Of a stretch of 64,000 nucleotides of DNA, positions 1-8,356 are shown in pieces. Each line of letters starts with the position of its first letter. Positions within the stretch are counted from its first letter, which is position 1. Both the position numbers and the translations under genes were made by a program. The stretch comes from Arthrobacter sp. H-02-3 (GTDB lineage Bacteria; Actinomycetota; Actinomycetes; Actinomycetales; Micrococcaceae): assembly GCF_003097355.1 (NCBI RefSeq), contig NZ_PYUI01000001.1, positions 186,001 to 250,000 on the forward strand, written 5' to 3'. The notes under the pieces are model-generated. The model had not been told where the DNA came from. It saw only the letters and a list, made by a program, of their open reading frames with translations, and ran no database searches.

Positions 1-2
1 AA

Positions 3-443
3 GCCAGCCTCGGCTCGGCCCAGGCACATGCTCAAGCGTCCCGTGTTGACCTCTCGATGGACGTCCGGGGCCCGATCTGGGCCCATGTGGATCCGCTCCG
101 GATCAGCCAAGCCCTGGACAACCTCGTTTCCAACGCGATCAAGTACTCCCCCGACGGCGGATCGGTGCGGGTCTCCGCCAGCACCGGCGACGGTTTGGTG
201 CGCCTCCACGTTGCGGACACCGGCATGGGCATGACGGCCGCCGATGCCCGGCGGGTCTTCACCCGTTTCTTCCGCAGCCCGGCCGTCCGCGAGGGGTCGA
301 TTCCGGGGGCCGGCCTCGGCCTGTCCATCACCAAGGCCATCGTGGAACGGCACGGCGGATCCATCTCCTGCCGCACGCTTCCAGGCCACGGGAGCACGTT
401 CACCGTGGAGCTCCCCGCAGACGGTCCCCCGGCGGCGTTCTAG
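3..443 (+). CDS. sensor histidine kinase, C-terminal ATPase domain (5' end outside window)
   Basis: The frame is open from the window edge, so only the last ~146 residues are present. They form a GHKL ATPase domain, with an N-box (DNLVSNAIKYSP), a G1 box (DTGMGM), an F-box region (FTRFFRS) and a G2 box (GAGLGLSI). This domain binds ATP and phosphorylates the conserved His of the kinase, which lies upstream of the window together with any sensor and membrane segments. The ATG at 57 is internal to the domain boundary and is not the real start. The partner response regulator is not visible. The gene converges on truA, with a long hairpin between them. Confidence 0.9.
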   Translation, partial: ASLGSAQAHAQASRVDLSMDVRGPIWAHVDPLRISQALDNLVSNAIKYSPDGGSVRVSASTGDGLVRLHVADTGMGMTAADARRVFTRFFRSPAVREGSIPGAGLGLSITKAIVERHGGSISCRTLPGHGSTFTVELPADGPPAAF

Positions 444-480
444 GACTAGGGGCCCACCATTGTCCGGTGCTGGCCCGAGG

Positions 481-538
481 TCGCCGGACAGCTGCCAGGT
501 CGCCGGTACCTTCCGGCGATCCGGCAGCTATCCGGCGA
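481..538. terminator. long hairpin between converging kinase and truA
   Basis: The arms at 481-496 and 523-538 pair at 15 of 16 positions. An inner stem (500-506 with 513-519, TCGCCGG/CCGGCGA) leaves a 6-nt loop, so the whole 58 nt folds as one nearly continuous stem. It sits between two genes that converge and has no clear U-tract on either side. It is probably a bidirectional terminator or transcript end-stabiliser. Confidence 0.6.
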
Positions 539-576
539 TTTCGATGGATTTACAGGAACTCCGAGTCCGGCGGCCT

Positions 577-1467
577 CTACGCCCGCAGCGCCCGGGTCAG
601 TTCGGCCCGGGCCAGCAACCCGCTGTCCGACGGGTAGGCCACTTCCTCCAGCACCAGCGGATGCGGGGCAGCCAGCACCGAGCGGGCGTCGCGCTGCCGG
701 GCAAGCAGCCGCTCGTAAAGCCACCCCGGAGCCTCCACGCCTTCCCCCACGTACAGGGCCGAGCCCACCAGGGAGCGGACCATGTTGTGGCAGAACGCGT
801 CGGCCTGGACGGTGGCGACAATGACGCCGTCGGTGCCGCGCGCGAATTCAAAGCGCTGCAGTTCGCGGATGGTGGTGGCGCCCTCGCGGGGCTTGCAGTA
901 GGAGCGGAAGTCCTGCAGCCCGAGCAGCTGCCCGGCACCCTCGTTCAGCAGCCCGACGTCGAGCGGGCTCTTGTGCCAGAGGGTCGAATAACGCCCCAGC
1001 GGGTCCCACAGGGCCGGGCCGTCCGCGATCCGGTAGGAATAGCGGCGCCACAGGGCGGAGAACCGGGCGTCGAACCCTTCGGGCGCGACTGTGGCCCGGT
1101 GGACCTCGATCGCCCCGCTGAGGTTCCCCAGCCCCCGGCTCAGGGCGCCGCGGAGGCGTCGGACCAGGGCGACGGCGGGATCAAGTTCAACGCCGCGGTT
1201 CAGTCCCTGCCACTCGGCTTCACTGAGGTCCAGGTGGACCACCTGTCCCCGCGCGTGCACGCCGGCGTCGGTCCGGCCGGCCACCGTGACCCGCACGGGC
1301 CGGCGGACCAGCAACGCCAATGCCTCTTCCAGGACGCCTTGGACGGTGCGCAGCCCCGGCTGCACGGCCCATCCGCTGAAGGGGCCGCCGTCGTACGCCA
1401 AATCCAGCCGGATACGCAAAAACCCGCCGCCCCCCAAAACGGGGGCAGCGGGTTTGAGCTCGTTCAT
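577..1467 (-). CDS. truA: tRNA pseudouridine(38-40) synthase TruA
   Basis: The 296-residue product matches TruA, which converts U38-U40 of tRNA anticodon arms to pseudouridine. The N-terminal RLDLAYDGGPFSGW block and the catalytic-Asp motif GRTDAGVHA are visible, with the C-terminal QADAFCHNMVRSLVG segment. ATG at 1467 is chosen because it lies downstream of the rplQ stop (1499). Longer frames would run through rplQ. A TTG at about 1422, reading MRIRLDLAYDG, is an alternative start that resembles the usual family N-terminus. The first codons of the longer form overlap a strong terminator hairpin, so expression probably depends on read-through from rplQ. truA is commonly the last gene after rplQ in Actinobacteria. 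Confidence 0.93.
   Translation of the reverse strand: MNELKPAAPVLGGGGFLRIRLDLAYDGGPFSGWAVQPGLRTVQGVLEEALALLVRRPVRVTVAGRTDAGVHARGQVVHLDLSEAEWQGLNRGVELDPAVALVRRLRGALSRGLGNLSGAIEVHRATVAPEGFDARFSALWRRYSYRIADGPALWDPLGRYSTLWHKSPLDVGLLNEGAGQLLGLQDFRSYCKPREGATTIRELQRFEFARGTDGVIVATVQADAFCHNMVRSLVGSALYVGEGVEAPGWLYERLLARQRDARSVLAAPHPLVLEEVAYPSDSGLLARAELTRALRA
1418..1455 (-). terminator. intrinsic terminator after rplQ, inside the truA start region
   Basis: On the minus strand the arms 1455-1441 and 1434-1420 pair with a single mismatch, forming a roughly 14-bp GC-rich stem around a short loop. Five U residues follow (A-tract at 1418-1422). This is a canonical Rho-independent terminator. It lies about 44 nt past the rplQ stop and within the first ~17 codons of truA. 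Confidence 0.75.
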
Positions 1468-1498
1468 AGACTTAAGTCTATAAGAAGGTTTTGGCGAA

Positions 1499-2074
1499 TT
1501 ACTTCGCGTCCTTCTCGGAGTCAGCGGCAGCTTCCTCAGCGGCCGGAGCCTCTTCGGTAGCTTCAGCTTCGGGAGCCTCGGCGGCGGGAGCCTCTTCGGT
1601 CTCGGCAACTTCGGTCTCGGCAACCGGAGCAGCTTCAGCCTTCTCGGCGTCCTTCTTGTCGGCATCGCGCTTGGCGGCGGAGGTAGCCTCGGCTACGACG
1701 GCCTGCTTGGCGGAAACCGGCTCGAGCACCAGTTCGATGACAGCCATGGGAGCGTTGTCGCCCTTGCGGTTGCCGATCTTGGTGATACGGGTGTAGCCGC
1801 CATCGCGGTTCTCCACTGCCTGTGCAATGTCGGTGAACAGCTCGTGGACGACGCCCTTGTTGCTGATCAGGCCGAGTACACGACGGCGGGAGGCGAGGTC
1901 GCCACGCTTGGCGAAAGTCACCAGGCGCTCAGCGTACGGCTTCAGGCGCTTGGCCTTGGTCACCGTGGTGGTGATCCGCTTGTGCTCGAACAGTGCGGCG
2001 GACAGGTTCGCGAGCATAAGACGCTCGTGAGCCGCTCCGCCTCCGAGGCGCGGACCCTTAGCGGGGGTAGGCAT
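1499..2074 (-). CDS. rplQ: 50S ribosomal protein L17
   Basis: The first ~120 residues are a standard L17 ([20 protein letters not shown] start; [11 protein letters not shown] block), a protein near the exit-tunnel region of the large subunit. The remaining ~70 residues are a low-complexity Ala/Glu tail with some Lys. That makes 191 residues against about 120 in E. coli, which is common among Actinobacteria. It follows rpoA by 77 nt, as in the usual alpha operon, and is followed by an intrinsic terminator. Confidence 0.97.
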   Translation of the reverse strand: MPTPAKGPRLGGGAAHERLMLANLSAALFEHKRITTTVTKAKRLKPYAERLVTFAKRGDLASRRRVLGLISNKGVVHELFTDIAQAVENRDGGYTRITKIGNRKGDNAPMAVIELVLEPVSAKQAVVAEATSAAKRDADKKDAEKAEAAPVAETEVAETEEAPAAEAPEAEATEEAPAAEEAAADSEKDAK

Positions 2075-2151
2075 AATAGTTTCTCCTCATATGGAAGCCG
2101 TCGGGCAGCGCACGCCAGGGTGCATCCAGCCGGCCGGCCAAGATCTGTTGT

Positions 2152-3162
2152 TTAGAGCTCGTCGTCGCTGAACGCGGCGTCGTCCTCTTCGATGGCTGCG
2201 GCACGTGCTGCCAGATCGAAACCGGGAGGGGAGTCCTTGAGGGACAGACCCAGTTCGACCAGCTTGGCCTTGACCTCATCGATGGACTTCGCACCGAAGT
2301 TGCGGATGTCCATGAGGTCAGCCTCGGAGCGGGCAACGAGTTCACCCACGGTGTGGATGCCCTCACGCTTGAGGCAGTTGTAGGAACGGACCGTCAGGTC
2401 CAGATCCTCGATCGGCAGAGCCATGTCGGCTGCCAGGGCAGCGTCCGTCGGCGACGGGCCGATCTCGATACCTTCAGCTGCGGTGTTCAGCTCGCGGGCC
2501 AGACCGAACAGTTCCACCAGGGTGGTGCCGGCCGAAGCAACGGCGTCGCGCGGAGCGATTGCCTGCTTGGTCTCGACGTCGACAATGAGCTTGTCGAAGT
2601 CAGTGCGCTGCTCAACACGGGTAGCTTCCACGCGGAAAGTAACCTTCAGGACCGGCGAGTAGATCGAGTCGACCGGAATGCGGCCGATCTCGGAGTCGCC
2701 GGACTTGTTCTGAGCTGCCGAAACGTAGCCGCGGCCACGCTCGATGGTCAGTTCGAGCTCGAACTTGCCCTTCGAGTTCAGCGTGGCAATGTGCAGATCC
2801 GGGTTGTGGAATTCGACGCCGGCCGGCGGAGCGATGTCCGCGGCGGTGACGACTCCCGGGCCCTGCTTGCGCAGGTAAGCAACAACCGGCTCGTCGTGCT
2901 CGGAGGAAACCGACAGGTTCTTGATGTTCAGGATGATCTCAGTGACATCTTCCTTGACACCCGGAACCGTGGTGAACTCGTGCAGCACGCCATCGATCCG
3001 AATGCTCGTGACAGAGGCACCAGGGATCGAGGAGAGCAGGGTACGACGGAGGGAGTTTCCGAGGGTGTAGCCAAAGCCCGGCTCAAGCGGTTCGATGATG
3101 AACCGGGAGCGGTTTTCGGAGACGACCTCTTCGGAGAGGGTGGGGCGCTGTGCAATGAGCAC
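2152..3162 (-). CDS. rpoA: DNA-directed RNA polymerase alpha subunit
   Basis: This 336-residue alpha subunit has an N-terminal dimerisation/assembly domain ([18 protein letters not shown]) and an acidic linker. Its C-terminal domain ([16 protein letters not shown], then [12 protein letters not shown]) contacts UP-elements and activators. Length and motifs are normal. Unlike the E. coli alpha operon, rpsD is missing between rpsK and rpoA. A perfect 13-bp hairpin and an 11-mer shared with the rpoB upstream region lie in the gap before it, so rpoA probably also has its own transcription start. Confidence 0.98.
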   Translation of the reverse strand: MLIAQRPTLSEEVVSENRSRFIIEPLEPGFGYTLGNSLRRTLLSSIPGASVTSIRIDGVLHEFTTVPGVKEDVTEIILNIKNLSVSSEHDEPVVAYLRKQGPGVVTAADIAPPAGVEFHNPDLHIATLNSKGKFELELTIERGRGYVSAAQNKSGDSEIGRIPVDSIYSPVLKVTFRVEATRVEQRTDFDKLIVDVETKQAIAPRDAVASAGTTLVELFGLARELNTAAEGIEIGPSPTDAALAADMALPIEDLDLTVRSYNCLKREGIHTVGELVARSEADLMDIRNFGAKSIDEVKAKLVELGLSLKDSPPGFDLAARAAAIEEDDAAFSDDEL

Positions 3163-3185
3163 TTAGGTTTCCTTTCGGCGAGCAT

Positions 3186-3196
3186 CCGCTATATGA
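3186..3196 (-). promoter_or_regulatory. 11-mer TCATATAGCGG upstream of rpoA (copy 1 of 3)
   Basis: Read on the minus strand, TCATATAGCGG ends 24 nt before the rpoA start. The same 11 bases occur twice more, both upstream of rpoB (40863-40873 and 40949-40959). The A/T-rich centre in GC-rich DNA could be a -10-like element, but I cannot match a consistent -35. Its function is unknown. Confidence 0.35.
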
Positions 3197-3245
3197 CGCA
3201 ACACAGGTGGTGGAAAGAGTCGGTCTGAAGACTTAACGCGGCCGG

Positions 3246-3277
3246 GCTTGCCCGGACCGGTAAGGGTCCGGGCAAGC
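3246..3277 (-). terminator. perfect hairpin between rpsK and rpoA
   Basis: A 13-bp perfect stem (3246-3258 with 3265-3277, GCTTGCCCGGACC) encloses a 6-nt loop, 20 nt downstream of the rpsK stop. No U-tract is seen. It may partly terminate or process the transcript and so separate rpsM-rpsK from rpoA-rplQ. Confidence 0.55.
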
Positions 3278-3296
3278 TCCTGGGCGTTGGAAAGCC

Positions 3297-3698
3297 TTAG
3301 ACGCGGCGGCGCTTCGGCGGACGGCAGCCGTTGTGGGCGCTGGGGGTGACGTCCTGGATGGAGCCAACCTCGAGGCCAGCGGCCTGCAGCGAACGGATGG
3401 CGGTTTCGCGTCCGGAACCCGGTCCCTTGACGAACACGTCAACCTTGCGCATGCCGTGCTCCTGTGCACGCTTTGCGGCGGCTTCGGCGGCCATCTGGGC
3501 AGCGAACGGGGTGGACTTACGCGAGCCCTTGAAGCCAACCTCACCGGACGAAGCCCAGGAGATGACAGCACCGTTCGGGTCCGTGATGGACACGATGGTG
3601 TTGTTAAAGGTGCTCTTGATGTGCGCCTGGCCCAGCGCGATATTCTTCTTGTCCTTCTTACGCGGCTTGCGAACCGCGCCACGAGTCTTCGGGGGCAT
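3297..3698 (-). CDS. rpsK: 30S ribosomal protein S11
   Basis: This 133-residue S11 forms part of the small-subunit platform near the mRNA exit. It carries the [18 protein letters not shown] block and the C-terminal family signature around [17 protein letters not shown]. Length is normal. It lies ~100 nt downstream of rpsM, with a stem-forming sequence (CATTTGCC/GGGCAAATG) in the gap, and is followed by the hairpin at 3246. Confidence 0.98.
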   Translation of the reverse strand: MPPKTRGAVRKPRKKDKKNIALGQAHIKSTFNNTIVSITDPNGAVISWASSGEVGFKGSRKSTPFAAQMAAEAAAKRAQEHGMRKVDVFVKGPGSGRETAIRSLQAAGLEVGSIQDVTPSAHNGCRPPKRRRV

Positions 3699-3798
3699 TT
3701 TTTCTCCTACAGAAAGTTATTGGGGGAAAGCTTCGCTGTTCCCTCATTTGCCGGGTTCTTTGAAACCGCGTCAGCGGTTACAAAGGGGCAAATGGGGT

Positions 3799-4173
3799 TT
3801 AGCGGGCCTTCTTCTTGCCGGCGACGGTACGCTTCGGGCCCTTGCGGGTACGGGCGTTGGTCTTCGTACGCTGTCCGCGTACGGGCAGGCCCTTGCGGTG
3901 ACGCAGGCCTTCGTAGCTGCCGATCTCAACCTTGCGGCGGATGTCAGCGGCTACCTCGCGGCGAAGGTCACCCTCAACCTTGTAGTTGCCTTCAATGTAG
4001 TCACGCAGCTCGACCAGCTGTGCGTCGGTCAGGTCCTTGACCCGGACGTCAGCGCTGATGCCGGTGGCAGCCAGGGTTTCGTGTGCACGGGTCTTACCCA
4101 CGCCGTAGATGTAAGTAAGCGCAATTTCCAACCGCTTTTCGCGGGGAATGTCTACGCCAGCGAGACGAGCCAT
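3799..4173 (-). CDS. rpsM: 30S ribosomal protein S13
   Basis: This 124-residue S13 of the small-subunit head contacts the P-site tRNA and large-subunit bridges. The start [16 protein letters not shown] is universal for the family and fixes the ATG at 4173. A frame 17 codons longer exists but is not supported. AAGGAG lies just upstream. The [15 protein letters not shown] block and a basic C-terminal tail are present. Confidence 0.98.
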   Translation of the reverse strand: MARLAGVDIPREKRLEIALTYIYGVGKTRAHETLAATGISADVRVKDLTDAQLVELRDYIEGNYKVEGDLRREVAADIRRKVEIGSYEGLRHRKGLPVRGQRTKTNARTRKGPKRTVAGKKKAR

Positions 4174-4352
4174 AGTGGCAGTGCTCCTTGTATAAACCGG
4201 AGGTCGTAGGCAGTACACCCGCACGTTCAGTGCGGCCCCAGCCTCCGACCGGGGGTTAGCTGTCCGGGCCCATTACGTCCCAGTTCAGCTTGTGCTGCCT
4301 TTTCTATTTACTTGCGTGGGTTAGCAACCCAGGGTTTTCCCGAAGAGGGAAA

Positions 4353-4466
4353 TTAGCCCTGGCGCTGCTTGTGGCGCGGGTTCTCGCAGATCACCATGAC
4401 CCGGCCATTACGGCGGATCACTTTGCACTTTTCGCAGATCTGCTTGACGCTCGGCTTGACCTTCAT
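4353..4466 (-). CDS. rpmJ: 50S ribosomal protein L36
   Basis: This short 37-residue product begins [15 protein letters not shown]. It is the zinc-ribbon (C+) form of L36, with zinc ligands Cys11, Cys14, Cys27 and His32 all present. It lies between infA and rpsM, its usual place. It is too short for most automatic open-frame cut-offs, but the match is unmistakable. Confidence 0.97.
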   Translation of the reverse strand: MKVKPSVKQICEKCKVIRRNGRVMVICENPRHKQRQG

Positions 4467-4535
4467 GGCGTTCCTTTGCGTGTTGCAGTTGGTCAGCTGG
4501 ACCGGCCTTCGGCTGTTGCTCTGGCCGCCCAGTGT

Positions 4536-4757
4536 TTACTTGTAGCGGTAGACGATACGACCACGTGTCAGGTCGTAAGGGCTCAGCTCCACCACTACGC
4601 GGTCCTCGGGGAGGATCCTGATGTAGTGCTGGCGCATCTTTCCAGAGATGTGTGCCAGAACGATGTGCTTGTTGGTGAGCTCAACGCGAAACATCGCGTT
4701 AGGCAGCGCCTCGGTCACAACGCCCTCGATCTCAATGACCCCGTCCTTCTTGGCCAT
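4536..4757 (-). CDS. infA: translation initiation factor IF-1
   Basis: This 73-residue single OB-fold protein ([20 protein letters not shown]) binds the 30S A site during initiation. Length and sequence are standard for Actinobacteria ([17 protein letters not shown] ending). It is the first gene of the infA-rpmJ-rpsM-rpsK-rpoA-rplQ cluster. The upstream gene (P1 peptidase) lies 188 nt away, so the promoter should be in 4758-4945, but I could not identify it confidently. Confidence 0.98.
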   Translation of the reverse strand: MAKKDGVIEIEGVVTEALPNAMFRVELTNKHIVLAHISGKMRQHYIRILPEDRVVVELSPYDLTRGRIVYRYK

Positions 4758-4945
4758 ACCCTCCGCTAACTGTTGTTGCCGCAGCCTCCCGGTTTACACC
4801 GGCCATGACCGCGGACGTTTTTGATTGATTGGTTGGTGCCACCCGACCACAAAAGGGCACAACGGGGCAGACAACCAACAGTCAACACTACGCCATTTCG
4901 GCGGGATTGTTAAATCCGAAGTTAAATCCAGCAATCGTAGCGCAC

Positions 4946-6049
4946 TCAGCGTCCGTACGCACCTAGCGTCCCCGCCGGCGTCGTCACTGCCTCCGCCCGT
5001 TCGATCCCGTCGAGGATCGCGAGGCGCACGACGTCGGCTGCCGCGCTCTGCAGCGTAATGAGGCTGATCTGGCGGGCCGCCGCGGTGCTGCGGTCCAGTG
5101 CGACGGCGCCGGTCGCCAGCGCGAACACGGTGTCCCCGTCGGCAAGGGTATGGCTTGGATTCAACGCCCGGGCCAATCCTGCATGGGCCGCCGAGGCTGT
5201 GCGCTTGCATTCGGACTTGTCCAGGACGGCATCAGTGGCGACGACGACGAGCGTCGTGTTGAGCGGCGGGGCTTGGTCCGGCGCCGCCGCCCCCGGGACC
5301 TGCGCGGCTTTCGCCGCAGCGGCCGAAACCCTCTGCGTGCTCGCTCCTTCGTCCCCACCGGCCCCCTCGCCTCGCAAGCTCGGCGAGGGAACCCCGCCGT
5401 CGTGGCCCCAGCTTGGACGCACGCTGCCGGGTTCCACCTGCTGGGGCGGTGCGATGAATGGGAGTCCCAGCGCGTTGACCACCGCAATGGCCCCCACCAC
5501 GATGGGCCCGTCTTTTGAGATGTTATTTAGGGTTATGGAGGCGGTTCCTACTCCGCCTTTATAGGTGCCACGGCCGATTGCTGCTCCTGTGCCGGCACCG
5601 ACGTTGCCCCGGTCGACGTCGTGGCCGTTGGCCTGGGCCCCGGCAGCTGCCGTGGCCGCGTAGCCCATGGCGTCGCCGGGGCGTGCGGTGAAATCACCGC
5701 CGCGGCCGAGGTCGAAGATCGCCGCGGCCGGAACAATGGGGACAAGCCCGCCGGGGACGGCGAAGCCGCGGCCGTTCTCCTCGCACCAGCGCTGGGCGCC
5801 GTGCGCCGCCGCGAGGCCAAAGGCGCTCCCCCCGGTCAGGACGACGGCGTCCACGGTGGAGGACAGCGTGGTGGGATCCAGGGCGTCCGTCTCATGCGTT
5901 CCGGGGCCGCCGCCGCGGACATCCACCGAGCCCACTGTGCCGGGCGGCGGGAGAACCACCGTCACCCCGCTCAGCCAGCCGTCGTCGGACTTCTGCACAT
6001 GGCCTACCCGGATCCCGGCGACGTCGGTAATCGCTCCCGTTGCTTGCAT
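4946..6049 (-). CDS. P1-family peptidase (DmpA/Rv1333-like autoprocessed hydrolase)
   Basis: The product is a 367-residue Ntn-type hydrolase of the P1 family (L-aminopeptidase/D-esterase). Family blocks are GIRVGHVQ, RGGGPGTHETDAL, LTGGSAFGLAAA, GNVGAGTGA and LNTTLVVVATDAVL. By analogy with processed members, Thr265 in LNTT is the likely nucleophile freed by self-cleavage. This is inference from spacing to the C-terminus. ATG 6049 is chosen because the longer frame runs into a hairpin repeat (6069-6138). Residues ~205-262, just before the proposed cleavage site, are a low-complexity insert (PSPSLRGEGAGG) coded by a small palindrome. The substrate is unknown. Confidence 0.88.
   Translation of the reverse strand: MQATGAITDVAGIRVGHVQKSDDGWLSGVTVVLPPPGTVGSVDVRGGGPGTHETDALDPTTLSSTVDAVVLTGGSAFGLAAAHGAQRWCEENGRGFAVPGGLVPIVPAAAIFDLGRGGDFTARPGDAMGYAATAAAGAQANGHDVDRGNVGAGTGAAIGRGTYKGGVGTASITLNNISKDGPIVVGAIAVVNALGLPFIAPPQQVEPGSVRPSWGHDGGVPSPSLRGEGAGGDEGASTQRVSAAAAKAAQVPGAAAPDQAPPLNTTLVVVATDAVLDKSECKRTASAAHAGLARALNPSHTLADGDTVFALATGAVALDRSTAAARQISLITLQSAAADVVRLAILDGIERAEAVTTPAGTLGAYGR
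5364..5389. repeat. small palindrome inside the P1 peptidase linker
   Basis: CCCTCGCC (5364-5371) and GGCGAGGG (5382-5389) form an 8-bp stem with a 10-nt loop inside the coding region, in the low-complexity linker. The encoded SPSLRGEG-like peptide is typical of translated palindromic repeats, so an in-frame insertion is likely. Confidence 0.4.
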
Positions 6050-6068
6050 GGCTCCATTGTGCGCCCCC

Positions 6069-6138
6069 AACCCAACTGACTCGCAGCAGGGGCCGTTTTG
6101 GGGGCTCATAACGGCCGCAAGTGCGAGTCAGTTGGGTT
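6069..6138. repeat. dispersed hairpin element, copy A (CCGTTTT..CATAACGG loop)
   Basis: Arms 6069-6085 and 6122-6138 pair perfectly over 17 bp (AACCCAACTGACTCGCA). An inner 7-bp stem GGCCGTT/AACGGCC encloses a loop. A degraded second copy lies at 33119-33183. The loop motif also occurs in the hairpin at 43105. The element lies between the divergent P1 peptidase and ABC importer genes. It resembles a REP-type repeat. Confidence 0.7.
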
Positions 6139-6329
6139 GATCCGGCGTCCAAAACAAATGTTATGCAATCCTTCGGCGAACGCTGCGTGAACGGATTTGG
6201 AAGCCTCGAGCAACAATCTCCGGGACAGCCCGGATTCGGGATTTCGCCCGTCAGGCATGTGGTGGAGTGAGTCAGGTCCCCCGCCCACCTGCCTGCCCTT
6301 CGGCCGGCCCGGATCCGTTAGAGACCCGA

Positions 6330-7280
6330 ATGACCAGACTATTGACTGACCGGCCGCCCGCCGTTGCGGAGGCCGGGAAGGCCAGCCCGCGGCGACCCCG
6401 CTGGTCCGGCCGAACCCGCCGGGATTTCTTCGTCTTCCTGGCCCTGGCGCTCCCGAACCTCGCGCTGATCGCCGTATTCACCTACCTGCCCCTGATCAAC
6501 AACATCTACTACTCCACGTTGGACTGGACCCTCGGTTCCGCGTCCGCCACCGTAGTGGGGCTCGGGAACTACATCACGTTCTTCACGAGCCCCGACGCCG
6601 CGAACGTCCTGGGCACCACCGCCGTCTTCACTTTGGTCACGGTCGGCGGGTCCATGGCGCTGGGGCTCCTCGTGGCCCTGGCGCTGAACTCCAAAGTCCG
6701 CGGGACCACCTTTGCCCGCTCCGCCGTGTTCGCGCCCTACGTGCTGAGCGGCGTCGGCGTCGGGCTCGTGTGGCTCTTCATCTTCGACCCCGGCTACGGG
6801 GTCCTGGCCTGGCTGCTGCGCGGCATCGGCCAGCAGAGCCCGCAGTGGATCAACGATCCCCAACTGTCGCTGGTCATGGTGATCCTGGTCTACGTCTGGA
6901 AGAACCTCGGCTACTGCGCGGTGGTGTTCCTGGCCGGCCTGCAGTCGCTGCCGCAGGACGTCATGGAAGCGGCCGCCCTGGACGGCGCTAACGGCTTCCG
7001 GCGGTTTGTGAACATGTCCCTGCCGCTGCTCTCGCCCACCACGTTCTTCCTGCTCATCACCACCATGCTGAGTTCGCTGCAGGCCTTTGACCTGATCCGG
7101 ATCATGACGCCGCTGGGAAACGGCACCAGCACCCTGATCTATGAGGCCTATCTGCAGGCCTTCGGCGCCTTCAACCGGGCCGGCTATTCGGCCGCCATCT
7201 CGGTGGTCCTCTTCGCAATCCTGCTCATCATCACCGTCCTCCAGTTGCGGTTCGTCGAACGGAAGGTGCACTACTCGTGA
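6330..7280 (+). CDS. ABC importer permease (UgpA/MalF-like)
   Basis: This ~316-residue membrane permease has about six transmembrane helices. Its EAA loop (EAAALDGANGFRRF), which docks on the ATPase, lies near residues 210-225. It belongs to the CUT1 family, which imports oligosaccharides, polyols or glycerol-3-phosphate. ATG 6330 is chosen; a GTG at 6267 in the same frame is possible but would add a Pro-rich extension. Its 3' end overlaps the next gene by 4 nt (GTGA), indicating translational coupling. No regulator or operator was found in the 280-nt upstream gap beyond the hairpin repeat. Confidence 0.92.
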   Translation: MTRLLTDRPPAVAEAGKASPRRPRWSGRTRRDFFVFLALALPNLALIAVFTYLPLINNIYYSTLDWTLGSASATVVGLGNYITFFTSPDAANVLGTTAVFTLVTVGGSMALGLLVALALNSKVRGTTFARSAVFAPYVLSGVGVGLVWLFIFDPGYGVLAWLLRGIGQQSPQWINDPQLSLVMVILVYVWKNLGYCAVVFLAGLQSLPQDVMEAAALDGANGFRRFVNMSLPLLSPTTFFLLITTMLSSLQAFDLIRIMTPLGNGTSTLIYEAYLQAFGAFNRAGYSAAISVVLFAILLIITVLQLRFVERKVHYS

Positions 7281-8257
7281 GCACGCTCTCGCCTGTCAGC
7301 CCCAATCCCGCCACCACCGGCGACTCCCCCGCTCCCGGTGCAGGAGGAGCCGCGGAACCCGGTGAGGCAGCGGCACCCGAGGGCGCCGTCACCGAAGCAC
7401 CGCCCCGGCGCCCGGCGCCGTTCTCCCGCGCTAACCTGGTCCAGACGATCGCCGGCGGCTACCTCCCGCTGATCCTGGCCACCCTGGTGGTGTTCCTGCC
7501 CCTGCTGTGGATGCTCCTGAGCTCCTTCAAGCAGCCGGGCGAGATCATCACCATGGATCTGAAGCTCCTGCCGGACAGCGTGAACCTGGAGAACTACAGG
7601 ACGGCCATGACCACCGTTCCGTTCGGGCAGTTCTTCATGAACAGCCTGATCGTCACCGCCGTGGGCTCCACCGTCAAGGTGATCCTGGCGATCCTGACCG
7701 CCTACGCCCTCGTGTTTGTCCGCTTCCCGTTCAAGAACGCCATCTTCGTGCTGATCCTCGTGGCCCTCATGGTCCCGCCGCAGGTGTCCATCCTGCCCAA
7801 TTACATCCTGATCGCCGGGATGGGCGGCAAGAACACCTTGTGGGGCATCATCCTGCCGGGACTCGGCACGGCCTTCGGCACGTTCCTGCTGCGCCAGCAT
7901 TTCCGGACGCTGCCCGGGTCCATCCTCGAGGCGGCGGAAATCGACGGCGCCGGCCACTGGCGCCGGCTGTGGCAGGTCGTGGTGCCGGTCTCCGTTCCTT
8001 CGATCGCCACAGTTGCCCTGGTAACCGTGGTCAGCGAGTGGAACGACTACATCTGGCCGCTCATCATCACGGACCGGCCCGAAACCATGACCCTCCCCGT
8101 CGGCCTGACACTGCTGCAGAACTCCGAGGGCAACGGCTCCGGCTGGGGCATCCTCATGGCCGGCGCCGTCCTCGTGATCGTGCCGATCCTGCTGGTCTTC
8201 GCCGCACTGCAGCGCTATATCGTCGCCGGCCTCACGCAGGGCAGCGTCACGGGCTGA
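7277..8257 (+). CDS. ABC importer permease (UgpE/MalG-like)
   Basis: This 326-residue partner permease has six predicted transmembrane helices and an EAA loop (EAAEIDGAGHWRRL) followed by the family's SEWNDYIWPL segment. Its N-terminal ~50 residues are Pro/Ala/Gly-rich and probably cytoplasmic and disordered. The GTG start overlaps the stop of the preceding permease. With 6330-7280 it should form the heterodimeric membrane channel. Confidence 0.92.
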   Translation: MSTLSPVSPNPATTGDSPAPGAGGAAEPGEAAAPEGAVTEAPPRRPAPFSRANLVQTIAGGYLPLILATLVVFLPLLWMLLSSFKQPGEIITMDLKLLPDSVNLENYRTAMTTVPFGQFFMNSLIVTAVGSTVKVILAILTAYALVFVRFPFKNAIFVLILVALMVPPQVSILPNYILIAGMGGKNTLWGIILPGLGTAFGTFLLRQHFRTLPGSILEAAEIDGAGHWRRLWQVVVPVSVPSIATVALVTVVSEWNDYIWPLIITDRPETMTLPVGLTLLQNSEGNGSGWGILMAGAVLVIVPILLVFAALQRYIVAGLTQGSVTG

Positions 8258-8356
8258 CGCGGCCCGCGACCACCAGCCACCCTCACGCCCGCCCGAACCA
8301 CGCCCACTATCTCCGTCATCAGAACCAACGAGTCCGTACCTTTGAGAGGATCCACC

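Noticed and set aside
244..1560. 438-codon plus-strand frame across the kinase end and truA
   Set aside because: It is out of frame with the kinase and antisense to truA, and the amino-acid composition is that of a shadow.
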